Source: Deltaproteobacteria bacterium (GTDB lineage: Bacteria > Myxococcota_A > UBA796 > SXON01). From it: a stretch of DNA of 44,553 nucleotides. Each line of letters starts with the position of its first letter. The stretch's first letter is position 1. The translations under genes and the position numbers were made by a program. The DNA lies in NCBI GenBank assembly GCA_947484175.1, contig CANKOI010000026.1, positions 1 through 44,553 of the forward strand, read 5' to 3'. Of this stretch, positions 25,986 through 34,356 are shown piece by piece. The notes beneath the pieces are model-generated. The model saw nothing but the letters and a program-made list of their open reading frames with translations, did no database searches and was not told where the DNA came from.

Positions 25986-26729
25986 TCAAGGGCCAGGGAT
26001 TCGCGGCTCGCCCCACAGGCGTTGGATGATCACCCTGCCCACGAACAAGGTGTTGCCGAGCAGATAGCGCCTCCACAGGCGCTTCGGGTCGACGAGGAGG
26101 CGCGCCAGCCATTCGTGATTCCCGTGCAACCAAGCAGGGCCGCGGCGCACCCGGCCGGAAACGAAGTCGTGGGTGGCGCCGAGCATCCACACCACCGGTA
26201 CCTCGAGGGCGCTGCGCCAGCGCTGCACCCAGCGCTCCTGAACGGGAGTGCCCATGCCCACCAAGAGGATGTCGGGCCGAAAGCCGTTGATTCGGGCCAG
26301 GAGCGGCGCCACGTCGTCGTGGAAGCCGTGGTCGGTGGCCACCACCAAGCCGGGGTGACGCGCACGAAGGCGCGTGGCGGCCTCCTCCGCAACGCCCGGC
26401 TCACCACCCACCCAAAACACCCGCCACTGCCCCTCGGCTCTCGCCGCGAAGTCCCAGATCCAATCGGCGCCGGTCATGCGTTCGGGCATCGCCTGACCGG
26501 TGGCACGGGCGGCCCACTTCACCCCGTTGCCATCGCAATAGCAGAGGTCGAGGGTGTTGAGGAAAGCGCGCAGCCCCGGCTCGCTCGCCGCGGTGTTCAG
26601 CACGTGAACGTTCGCGTAGCCGACGGTGGCGGGCGTTCCGGCCGAGACCAACAGGCTCACCCGGTCGAGGAGCCCCGCGCGGTCTACCGCGTGGACACGA
26701 ACTCCCAGCACCTCCGCCGCGGGGGTCAC
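25986..26729 (-). CDS. WecG/TagA/CpsF-family glycosyltransferase
   Basis: A 247-residue GT26 enzyme, the family that adds N-acetylmannosaminuronic acid or a related sugar to undecaprenyl-linked precursors. Landmarks are VGYANVHVLNTA (residues 36-47), LCYCDGNGVKWAAR, ERMTGADWIWD, WRVFWVGGEPGVAEEA, LLVGMGTPVQERW and GATHDFVSG. It is the typical length. The ATG overlaps the end of the IPT/TIG lipoprotein gene by 4 bp, so the two are coupled. That suggests a role in decorating or building a surface polymer with this lipoprotein, an inference only. Confidence 0.9.
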   Translation of the reverse strand: MTPAAEVLGVRVHAVDRAGLLDRVSLLVSAGTPATVGYANVHVLNTAASEPGLRAFLNTLDLCYCDGNGVKWAARATGQAMPERMTGADWIWDFAARAEGQWRVFWVGGEPGVAEEAATRLRARHPGLVVATDHGFHDDVAPLLARINGFRPDILLVGMGTPVQERWVQRWRSALEVPVVWMLGATHDFVSGRVRRGPAWLHGNHEWLARLLVDPKRLWRRYLLGNTLFVGRVIIQRLWGEPRIPGP

Positions 26730-27916
26730 TTCGTAAACACGGCCCCGTACACCATGTACTCGCCGATGATCGCCGTGTCGGCGTTGTTAAAATCGATCGT
26801 GCCGCCGGCCACGTAGAAGCGGGACACGAAGATGTTGAGCTGGCGGCCCGCGATCCAGTTCTGAAAGGAGCCGGTAGGCAGGTTGAAGCTGCCGTCGTCG
26901 CGGAGGCTGCAGGAAACCTCCTCGTCGACCGCCGTTCCTGCTGCGTTCATGAGCTGCAGGCTGAGGAGCACTCCGTCGGTTGCCCCGCCGCCCGACCACG
27001 CCAGTGAGAAGTTCTGGCTGATCCTCAACACGGTATCGCCGTGGAGGTTTGGGGTGGTCACCGTAAAGCTGCCGGGAGTTTGCACCGCCGCCGTGACCGT
27101 GAACTCGGGCATCTCGTCGTTGTTAAAGCTGACTTCCGAAATGTCGTAGGTGCTGTTCGGGGCGAATTCGGCCGCCGAGAGATCGTTGTCGGCGAACTGG
27201 CCATAGGTGGTGTCCCACGGCATCCGGATCTCTGCGCTTCCGCTCGTGAGGGTCACCGAACTGCCCGCGCCAGGGTCTTCGCTCTCCAAGAGGGGGTTGT
27301 AGGCGTACCCTCCTTTGGTGGACTCGCACTCGTCCTGGCTCGCGGCGTAGAACTTGGTCCAGTCGAAGGCCGCGGGCTTGATCACGATCGCGGAAGCGAA
27401 CCCGGTGTCGACCGGCGGGTCGACCCAGTAGTCGCCTACAATGTCCACCCACGTGACCCTGCCCACCGCCCCCACGAGGCCGGTGCCATCGGTGTAGTAG
27501 GTGAACTTGTCTTCGGCCGTAGCCGTCTCGCCGCTCGACTCGAGGACGACGCTGACCGGGCCCTCATCCCCCATCTCGGGGGTGAAGAACACCAGGATGC
27601 CGCGTTTTTCCTGAACGGACTTGTTGTCGGCCTCTACGCCGCCCACGCGCACCGTAGCGTCGTCGCCGAAGGTGCCCGAGAGGACCACCTCGGTGCCTCC
27701 CGCCGTGGTGCCCCAGTTGGGCTCGATCGAGTCGATCTCCGGCTGAAGGTCGTCGTCTACATCCGCGTCGGTGTCGGTGTCGACGTCGGAAAAGCCCCCG
27801 TCGGCCGAATCGGACAACATCATCGCGATGCCCTCGGCCGTGGTGGGCTGCAGTCCGAAACCGCAGCCTGCGAGCAGGCCTACGAGGGGGAGCGGGGCGG
27901 GTCGCACGGCGCGCAC
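26726..27916 (-). CDS. Lipoprotein with IPT/TIG domain
   Basis: A 396-residue lipoprotein with signal MRAVRPAPLPLVGLLAGC (lipobox LAGC, Cys18). An Asp-rich linker (about residues 43-57) precedes an IPT/TIG immunoglobulin-like domain: IDSIEPNWGTTAGGTEVVLSG then VRVGGVEAD, around 60-140. The remaining 250 residues are beta-rich with no family I recognise. The start is GTG at 27916; another GTG nine bases later is equally possible. It is upstream of and overlaps the GT26 gene. Confidence 0.82.
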   Translation of the reverse strand: MRAVRPAPLPLVGLLAGCGFGLQPTTAEGIAMMLSDSADGGFSDVDTDTDADVDDDLQPEIDSIEPNWGTTAGGTEVVLSGTFGDDATVRVGGVEADNKSVQEKRGILVFFTPEMGDEGPVSVVLESSGETATAEDKFTYYTDGTGLVGAVGRVTWVDIVGDYWVDPPVDTGFASAIVIKPAAFDWTKFYAASQDECESTKGGYAYNPLLESEDPGAGSSVTLTSGSAEIRMPWDTTYGQFADNDLSAAEFAPNSTYDISEVSFNNDEMPEFTVTAAVQTPGSFTVTTPNLHGDTVLRISQNFSLAWSGGGATDGVLLSLQLMNAAGTAVDEEVSCSLRDDGSFNLPTGSFQNWIAGRQLNIFVSRFYVAGGTIDFNNADTAIIGEYMVYGAVFTK

Positions 27917-28005
27917 CTTAGCCCGACGATCGGCCCGCCCGCCACCTCGCCATCCGCAACCCGTGAAGGGTTTACACGGATTGGCGGGAGTCGGTCGCCC
28001 TCGGC

Positions 28006-28011
28006 TACGAT
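28006..28011 (+). promoter_or_regulatory. Putative -10 box (TACGAT)
   Basis: TACGAT in TCGGCTACGAT lies 13 bases before the ATG at 28025, with no Shine-Dalgarno sequence between. TTGGCG 19 bases upstream could be a -35 box with long spacing. A very short leader is expected. Confidence 0.4.
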
Positions 28012-28024
28012 GCGCCCATCCTCT

Positions 28025-28393
28025 ATGCGCATCTTCCTCCTCGGCCTCCTCCTGCCCGGCCTCCTGCTGCTGTTGCTCGGACTGGTTGTGGTCGCATGCG
28101 ACACGCCCTTCGGTATCGGGGATTCGGGATTCAGCATCGGATTCGACACCAGCCGCGGCTGCGACACCTCCTCGTCCTCCGAGGAGAAGCGGTACGCAGA
28201 CGTAGACGGCGACGGCTTCGGCGACGCGGATGCGGCCCTATTCGCCTGCCTCGCCCCCGCCGAGTTCGTTGCCGACGCTACGGACTGCAACGACGGTGCG
28301 GCCACCGTGAACCCCGATGCCACCGACCTGTGTGGCGACAGCATCGATCAGGACTGCGACGGCATCGATCCCGCCTGCGACACCGCAGCGTAG
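28025..28393 (+). CDS. Small lipoprotein with one MopE-type metal-binding motif
   Basis: A 122-residue protein. The signal is long and leucine-rich (MRIFLLGLLLPGLLLLLLG) with a lipobox VVAC at Cys25. Two calcium-loop-like parts follow: DVDGDGFGDADAAL, and one complete MopE unit (DCNDGAATVNPDA then CGDSIDQDCDG). It is effectively a one-repeat version of the large protein at 38993-43531. The MopE motif (PF11617-type) is named from the Methylococcus copper-associated surface protein, but in most relatives it is more likely a calcium-stabilised repeat. Its stop codon directly abuts the stop of the convergent radical SAM gene. Confidence 0.85.
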   Translation: MRIFLLGLLLPGLLLLLLGLVVVACDTPFGIGDSGFSIGFDTSRGCDTSSSSEEKRYADVDGDGFGDADAALFACLAPAEFVADATDCNDGAATVNPDATDLCGDSIDQDCDGIDPACDTAA

Positions 28394-29920
28394 TCAGGCC
28401 GCTCCCGCGAGCTCGGGCGAGGTGACCCGCCCCGGTGGCACGCGCCGCGCCGGCGGGCGACTCCCCAAGAAGCGGAAGAGCCGGGTGGCGCTCCGAGCCT
28501 TGTGCTTCAGGTCGGCGAGCCCCGACACACTCCGCGCCGACTTCATCAGACCTTCGGGGCTGAGGTACTGAGCGACATAAGCAAGCTTCAGCGCGAGCTT
28601 CAGCTCGCGAGCGCTCAAGTTCGGAAGGTTCACGATCGCGTCACGCTGGTTGTCGACCGGGAAAAAGTCGCCCTGGGTGAACCAGCCCTCCCTCAGCGCG
28701 ATGTCGTAGAGCTCGGTGGACGGGGAGGGGAGCGCTACCGAAAAGTGGACGAAGCGAGTACCGAGGCTGCGCGCCGCCCGAAAGCTGTTGTAGAGCGTGC
28801 GCCACGACTCATGCTGCGAGGCGCCCATGAGCACGCTCACTTCGGGGTGCACGCCGTTTTCTCGGCAGGTCTTCACCGCCTTGTAGATGTCCTTCACCTT
28901 GAGGTCCTTGGCCATGTCGTCCAAGAGGCCGTCGTCGAAACTCTCGCTGCCCATGTACACGAGCTGGCAGCCGGCGCGGGCCATCGACTGGATGGTGGCG
29001 GGGTCGTGCAGCATGTTGGCGCGGGCCAGACAGAGCCACTGCAGGCCGAGGGGGGCGATGCGGTCGCAGATTTCCTGGGTGCGCTGTTTGCCCCACGTGA
29101 AGATGTTGTCGGCCACCTCTACGCCTTTGTACCCGAGGGCGGCGATGTTCTCAAACTCGGCCACGATCTGGTCGACGGTGCGCTTGCGGAGGGGGGGGCG
29201 ATCCACGTAGTTGGGCTGGAGGCGCTTGAACTCCAGCTCGATCATCTGGTCGATCGCGTTCGGGGTGCAGAAGGTGCAGCGAAAACCGCAGCCGCGCGAG
29301 ACGACGAGGGTGGTGATCGGGTGAACGTCGAGCCGGTTGGCTCGGTACGCCCCCTTCAGGAGCGTGCGGTCGGGCATCGGGAGCTTCGACACGTCGAGCA
29401 GCTTCCGGAAGGCGCCCCGATGCGTGAGCCCGTCGGAAGAGCGCCACGCCAGCCCGTCCACCTGGTCCACGCGCCCCGCGCCCTGCCAGACTGCCGCGAG
29501 CTCCCGAAGGGTTTCTTCGGGCTCGCCGAGAAGGCAGAAGGTGTCGGTGTCGTCGAGGAATTCGTCAGGGCGCCAGGTGGCCGCGGTGCCCATGAAAACG
29601 GCGCGCAGACCGGGGTTGGCCGCGCGGAGGAGGCGCATGCCTAAGAGGTCTTCTTCGGCGCTGAGGTACACGCTGTGCGCGACGGCCACATCCCATCGCT
29701 GGCTTCGCGCCAGCTCCTCAAACGCTGCGCGGTCGAGGCCTTCCGCCGGGCAGTCGACCAGCCGCACGTTCCAGCCCAGCCAGACCGCCGCCACCGTGGC
29801 CAGCTGCAAGAAGTGAATCGGCGGCTTGTAGTCGTAGCCGTAATTGCAGCCGTACACGCGGTCCACTGCCTGGCCAGCGGGGCTGAGCTCGACCGGTGGA
29901 ATGAAGAAGAGCGCGTTCAC
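28394..29920 (-). CDS. B12-binding-domain radical SAM protein
   Basis: A 508-residue class B-type radical SAM enzyme. The N-terminal 160 residues form a cobalamin-binding-like Rossmann domain (LQLATVAAVWLGW, VAHSVYLSAEED). The radical SAM core holds CGFRCTFC (Cys211, Cys215, Cys218), followed by GVEVADNIF and VYMGSESFDDGLL. A C-terminal helical region ends in an Arg-rich tail. Such enzymes methylate or rearrange unactivated carbons in lipids or natural products (for example the hopanoid and bacteriochlorophyll types). The substrate is unknown. The GTG start overlaps the HEAT-repeat stop by 4 bp (GTGA), so the small HEAT protein is probably its partner. Confidence 0.9.
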   Translation of the reverse strand: MNALFFIPPVELSPAGQAVDRVYGCNYGYDYKPPIHFLQLATVAAVWLGWNVRLVDCPAEGLDRAAFEELARSQRWDVAVAHSVYLSAEEDLLGMRLLRAANPGLRAVFMGTAATWRPDEFLDDTDTFCLLGEPEETLRELAAVWQGAGRVDQVDGLAWRSSDGLTHRGAFRKLLDVSKLPMPDRTLLKGAYRANRLDVHPITTLVVSRGCGFRCTFCTPNAIDQMIELEFKRLQPNYVDRPPLRKRTVDQIVAEFENIAALGYKGVEVADNIFTWGKQRTQEICDRIAPLGLQWLCLARANMLHDPATIQSMARAGCQLVYMGSESFDDGLLDDMAKDLKVKDIYKAVKTCRENGVHPEVSVLMGASQHESWRTLYNSFRAARSLGTRFVHFSVALPSPSTELYDIALREGWFTQGDFFPVDNQRDAIVNLPNLSARELKLALKLAYVAQYLSPEGLMKSARSVSGLADLKHKARSATRLFRFLGSRPPARRVPPGRVTSPELAGAA

Positions 29921-30336
29921 AAGGAGGCGTCGTCGCCGCCTCGCCCGTCGATGCCTCGCCCCTCGATGCCGAGGATGGCTTCGGCCGCGGCGAGGCGCAC
30001 CAAGTCGTCCAAGTCGTCGAGTCGGCAGCGGAGGGGGGCAATCGCCTCGTACGCGTTGAGGTCTTCAAGGGAGCGGCACGCTTCGGCGCGCACGAACGCC
30101 TCTTTGTCGTCGAGGGCATCGATCAGCGGGGGCACAGCGGCCTTCGCGCCGGAGAAGCCGAGCAGCTGCACACACAGGAAGCGAAGGACCGAGTCTGTTG
30201 GGCTGCGACGTAGGCATTCGACGAGGTCGGGCAGGGCTCCGCCACGGTCGAACAGCACGGCGTCGAACGCGGCGTCGGCGGCGATCGGGTCGGGGTCGAG
30301 CATCCGCTCGAACAGGTCCTTGTAGCGTGTGCGCAC
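29917..30336 (-). CDS. Small HEAT-repeat protein
   Basis: A 139-residue all-helical protein with PBS-lyase/HEAT-like repeats: GGALPDLVECLRRSP, AAVPPLIDALDDKEAFVRAEACRSLEDL, and AIAPLRCRLDDLDDLVRLAAAEAILGI. HEAT proteins are usually binding scaffolds. The start is GTG 30336; the frame is open further upstream but becomes Arg/Gly-rich antisense sequence. The end overlaps the radical SAM start, implying stoichiometric co-expression. The 150 bp upstream is shared with divergent surE. Confidence 0.8.
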   Translation of the reverse strand: MRTRYKDLFERMLDPDPIAADAAFDAVLFDRGGALPDLVECLRRSPTDSVLRFLCVQLLGFSGAKAAVPPLIDALDDKEAFVRAEACRSLEDLNAYEAIAPLRCRLDDLDDLVRLAAAEAILGIEGRGIDGRGGDDASL

Positions 30337-30473
30337 ACAACGTCGTAACGTACCGGGATCACGGCGGCGACGGCACAATCGAGGAATTTCCCGAAGCGTC
30401 TGGAGCCCGCGGAAGGAGCGAGCTCGGCCCCGGTCGGCGGGTACCCGGCGAGGCCTTCCCCCCCGTTGCCGGT

Positions 30474-30479
30474 TAGTCT
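30474..30479 (+). promoter_or_regulatory. Putative -10 box (TAGTCT), leaderless surE
   Basis: TAGTCT ends seven bases before the surE GTG at 30487 and no ribosome-binding site is present, so transcription would begin at or next to the start codon. Confidence 0.4.
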
Positions 30480-30486
30480 CCCGGCC

Positions 30487-31257
30487 GTGCGGATTCTCCT
30501 CTCCAACGACGACGGCATCGAGGCGGCAGGGCTGCGCGCGCTGGAGGAGGCGGCCGCTCCGTTCGGGGAGGTGTTCGTGGTGGCCCCGGCCACCGAGCAG
30601 TCCGCGAAGAGCCACTCGTTCACGATGCACGAGCCGCTGCGGGTCAACGCCCATGGCCACAACCGCTGGTCGGTCACCGGCACGCCGGCCGACGCCGTCT
30701 ACCTGGCGCTCCACGGCATCCTTCCGGTGCGCCCCGACCTCGTGATCTCCGGGATCAACCGTGGCAGCAACCTCGGCACCGACGTGCTGTACTCGGGCAC
30801 GGTGGCCGCTGCCCGCGAAGCGGCATCCAACGACGTGCCCGCGGTGGCGGTGTCGTTGCACGTGCCCGACGGCGCCGAGGTACTCCACTGGGCCACTGCC
30901 CAGCTCGCCGTGGCCCAGATTCTCGCGCGCTACCCGGCTCGACCCCTGCCTCTGGGCGAGGTGCTCAACGTGAACGTGCCCAACGTACCGGCGGCCGAGG
31001 TCCGGGGCTGGCGCACCGCCGCTCTCGCTCGTCGTCGGTACGCGGTGATGGTGCAGGAGCAGCGCGATCCGCGCGGGCGCCGCTACTACTGGATCGGCGG
31101 CCCCCACGATCGATTCGATGGCGAGCCCGACTCCGACGGCCCGCTCTGCCTCGCCGGCTTCGTCACCCTTACGCCGATGTCGCTCGACACCACCGCCCAC
31201 GCCTCGCTGCCAGCGGCGCGGGCGCTGGGACTGGAGGACACATGCTTCACGAGCTGA
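30487..31257 (+). CDS. surE: 5'/3'-nucleotidase SurE
   Basis: A 256-residue SurE phosphatase. It begins MRILLSNDDGIEAAGL, with the metal-binding Asp8-Asp9 pair; VVAPATEQSAKSHSFT and SGINRGSNLGTDVLYSGTVAAA complete the metal site and dimer loop. SurE removes phosphate from nucleotides and polyphosphate in stress and stationary phase. The GTG at 30487 is the only start that keeps the first strand. The end overlaps dedA by 16 bp, the start of a run that continues to apt, which links nucleotide breakdown and adenine salvage. Confidence 0.93.
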   Translation: MRILLSNDDGIEAAGLRALEEAAAPFGEVFVVAPATEQSAKSHSFTMHEPLRVNAHGHNRWSVTGTPADAVYLALHGILPVRPDLVISGINRGSNLGTDVLYSGTVAAAREAASNDVPAVAVSLHVPDGAEVLHWATAQLAVAQILARYPARPLPLGEVLNVNVPNVPAAEVRGWRTAALARRRYAVMVQEQRDPRGRRYYWIGGPHDRFDGEPDSDGPLCLAGFVTLTPMSLDTTAHASLPAARALGLEDTCFTS

Positions 31258-31880
31258 TGGTCACCTGGTTCGAGTGGACGGAGCAGAACGGGTACCCCGG
31301 AATCTTCGTGATGATGGCGCTGGAGAGCACGATCGTGCCGGTCCCGTCGGAGATCATCATGCCGCCGGCCGGGTACTACGCTGCGCAGGGGAAGATGAGT
31401 CTGGCGGGAGTCATCCTCGCCGGTGGCCTCGGCTCTACCTTCGGCAGCTCGTTGTGCTACCTGCTCACCTACACGCTCGGCAGGGCCTTCGTGGAGCGAT
31501 GGGGCCGCTATTTCCTGCTCCCGCCTGCGCGCCTCGCCCTCGCGGAGGCTTGGCTGCAGCAGTTCGCGCTGCCCGGCATCTTTTTGGCCCGTCTGCTCCC
31601 GGTCGTGCGCCACCTCATCGGCTTTCCGGCCGGCCTGGTTCGGGTGAGCTACCCGAAGTTCGCGGTCATCACGTTTGTGGGCAGCACGTTGTGGTGTGGG
31701 GTGCTGGCGAAATTCGGGGAGCGGACGCTGGGCGCCAATCCCGACCTGCTGAAGGACCCCTCGGCCCTCGCCCACGTCGTGAAGCACGACCTCATCTGGT
31801 TCGTGCTGCTGGTCGCCGGCGTCGGCGCCGGTTGGCTCTTCATTCACTGGTACGCCAAACGAAAGGTGCAACATGTCTAG
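31242..31880 (+). CDS. DedA-family membrane protein
   Basis: A 212-residue protein with about five membrane segments. DedA landmarks are LESTIVPVPSEIIMPPAGY (residues 29-47) with its conserved Glu and prolines, and FLARLLPVVRHLIGFPAGL (about 111-129) with the two essential arginines. DedA proteins act as lipid scramblases or flippases that recycle undecaprenyl phosphate or phospholipids and support envelope homeostasis. ATG 31242 overlaps surE by 16 bp; a second ATG at 31257 would shorten it by five residues. It overlaps apt by 8 bp. Confidence 0.93.
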   Translation: MLHELMVTWFEWTEQNGYPGIFVMMALESTIVPVPSEIIMPPAGYYAAQGKMSLAGVILAGGLGSTFGSSLCYLLTYTLGRAFVERWGRYFLLPPARLALAEAWLQQFALPGIFLARLLPVVRHLIGFPAGLVRVSYPKFAVITFVGSTLWCGVLAKFGERTLGANPDLLKDPSALAHVVKHDLIWFVLLVAGVGAGWLFIHWYAKRKVQHV

Positions 31881-32400
31881 TCTCGAAGCGCGGCTCAAGT
31901 CCACCCTCCGCGACGTGCCCGATTTCCCGAAGCCGGGCATCCTGTTCAAGGACATCACCCCGGTCTTGGCCTCGGCTGCGCTGATGGGGGAGATCACCGA
32001 CCGTTTCGCAGCGGAGTGGCGCGGCAAGAATGTGGATGCGGTGGTGGGCATGGAGTCCCGCGGGTTCCTGTTCGGCATGCCGCTCGCCATGGCGCTCGGC
32101 ATCCCCTTCGTGCCTGCCCGGAAGCCGGGCAAGCTGCCCTACCACAAGGTGTCCGAGAGCTACGCGCTCGAGTACGGCCACGCCACGTTGGAACTGCACA
32201 CCGATGCGCTGGCGCCGGGGCAGAGCGCCCTCGTCATCGACGACCTCATCGCCACCGGCGGCACGGCCCTCGCCACCGCACGGCTCGTCGAGAAGCTCGG
32301 CGCGCGGGTGGTCGGATTCGGTTTTGTCATCGAACTGGGCTTCTTGCAGGGGCGGCACGTGCTTGCCGGCTACGCCGTCGACTCCATCGTTCGGTACTGA
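31873..32400 (+). CDS. apt: Adenine phosphoribosyltransferase
   Basis: A 175-residue type I phosphoribosyltransferase, the standard length. DFPKPGILFKDITPVL near the N-terminus and the PRPP-binding LVIDDLIATGGTA (about residues 116-128) are diagnostic of Apt; ESRGFLFG and ARKPGKLPY are also conserved. It converts adenine plus PRPP to AMP. ATG 31873 overlaps dedA by 8 bp. The next gene starts six bases after its stop, in the same frame. Confidence 0.95.
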   Translation: MSSLEARLKSTLRDVPDFPKPGILFKDITPVLASAALMGEITDRFAAEWRGKNVDAVVGMESRGFLFGMPLAMALGIPFVPARKPGKLPYHKVSESYALEYGHATLELHTDALAPGQSALVIDDLIATGGTALATARLVEKLGARVVGFGFVIELGFLQGRHVLAGYAVDSIVRY

Positions 32401-32406
32401 CCGGCG

Positions 32407-33660
32407 ATGGACGCCGAAGTCGCCGGCTACGCGGAGGTGCGGGCGCTCTACCAGGTCGACGTGGGGGGCACCCCGTGGCTGCTCGTGGAGCGGGTGCGCC
32501 CGTCCTTCGAAATCACGCCCGCCGAGCGTGTCCGCGCCTATGTTGCCGTGGAGGGTGCGCTGGCCCAGGGGCGCGACACCGCCGATGAGCTGGCCAAGTA
32601 CCTCGAGGGCACCGCGGTGGGCGACCGCATCGAGGAGTTCTGCACCGAAGTGCCGACCTACCACTTCGACGATGTGCAGGGCTACCTCACCGTCGAGCGG
32701 CTGTATGTGGACTGGACGGGTGAGAAGGTAGACGTGCGCGCCGGTCGGCAGGCGGTGAACTGGGGGTCGGGGCTGGTGTTCAACCCGACCGACCTGTTCA
32801 GCGACGTGGTGGCGAGTGAGCCCTGGCGCGAGCGCCGGGGCGTCAATTCCGTTCGCCTGAGCGTGGCGCCCAACGCGAGCTGGGATGTGGTGGGCCTCCT
32901 CGCGGCCGACGACGACCTCAGCCCCTTCGAGGACCCCGACGAGCTGCCGGGCTTCGAGGAGCTGCCGCTCGCGGGCGGAGTGAAGGCGACGCTGCACAAG
33001 TTTGAGGTGGACTGGAGCGCGGTGGGCGCCTACCGCCCCGACGGGCCGTGGTTTGCGGGCGCGGACGTGCGCGGTACCCTCGGGGTGGGCTTCTGGGTGG
33101 AAGGCGGCTGGCACGGCGATCAGGACGGCGTGAACGCCGAGGGCGTGGAGGTGGTGGCCGGGCTCGACTACAGCCTGCCCCTGCTCGATCGCGTCTACGT
33201 GGCCGCCGAGTACCGCTACGACGGCACGGGCGAGGCCGACCCCGACGCCTACGACTACAGCCTTCGCGGTGGCACCAGCATCGACGCTCCCTACGACTGC
33301 CCCTTCTCCACCACCGGCACGAACGTAGACCCCGACGAGGAGCAGCCACTCCCGCGCACGACGCTCGGCCAGCACTACGTGGACGTGATCGCCAGCGTCG
33401 GCTTCCTCGACGAGTGGGCCGTGGGCACGACGGCGATTGTGAACGTCGCGGACGGCACCGGGCTGTTGGTGCCCGATGTGTCCAAGACCTTCGGCGAGCG
33501 GTGGGCGGTGCACCTCGGGGCCCAGGTGCCGCTCGGCAAGGACGGTGAATTCGTGCCCCCCGCGGAGGTGTTCGACATCAGCGCCGGCGATGCCACCGAC
33601 AACGTGAGCCACTTCGTTCCCGCCGCCACGCTCAACGCGTGGGCCCGGTACAGCTTTTAG
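32407..33660 (+). CDS. Outer-membrane beta-barrel-like protein without a visible signal peptide
   Basis: A 417-residue protein with alternating amphipathic strands, ending WARYSF with the C-terminal aromatic residue expected for a BAM substrate. The segment GRQAVNWGSGLVFNPTDLF (residues about 112-130) and VGLLAADDDL look like barrel proteins found beside LolA-like or MMPL-type export genes (DUF1302/alginate-export-like), a resemblance from memory rather than a search. The frame is closed immediately upstream by the apt stop, so no signal peptide can be added; translation starts near the normal mature N-terminus (AEVAGYAEVRALYQ). Either export is unusual or the 5' end was lost. It leads the transporter genes by 10 bp. 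Confidence 0.75.
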   Translation: MDAEVAGYAEVRALYQVDVGGTPWLLVERVRPSFEITPAERVRAYVAVEGALAQGRDTADELAKYLEGTAVGDRIEEFCTEVPTYHFDDVQGYLTVERLYVDWTGEKVDVRAGRQAVNWGSGLVFNPTDLFSDVVASEPWRERRGVNSVRLSVAPNASWDVVGLLAADDDLSPFEDPDELPGFEELPLAGGVKATLHKFEVDWSAVGAYRPDGPWFAGADVRGTLGVGFWVEGGWHGDQDGVNAEGVEVVAGLDYSLPLLDRVYVAAEYRYDGTGEADPDAYDYSLRGGTSIDAPYDCPFSTTGTNVDPDEEQPLPRTTLGQHYVDVIASVGFLDEWAVGTTAIVNVADGTGLLVPDVSKTFGERWAVHLGAQVPLGKDGEFVPPAEVFDISAGDATDNVSHFVPAATLNAWARYSF

Positions 33661-33669
33661 GAGGCGTCG

Positions 33670-34352
<683 letters not shown>

Positions 34353-34356
<4 letters not shown>

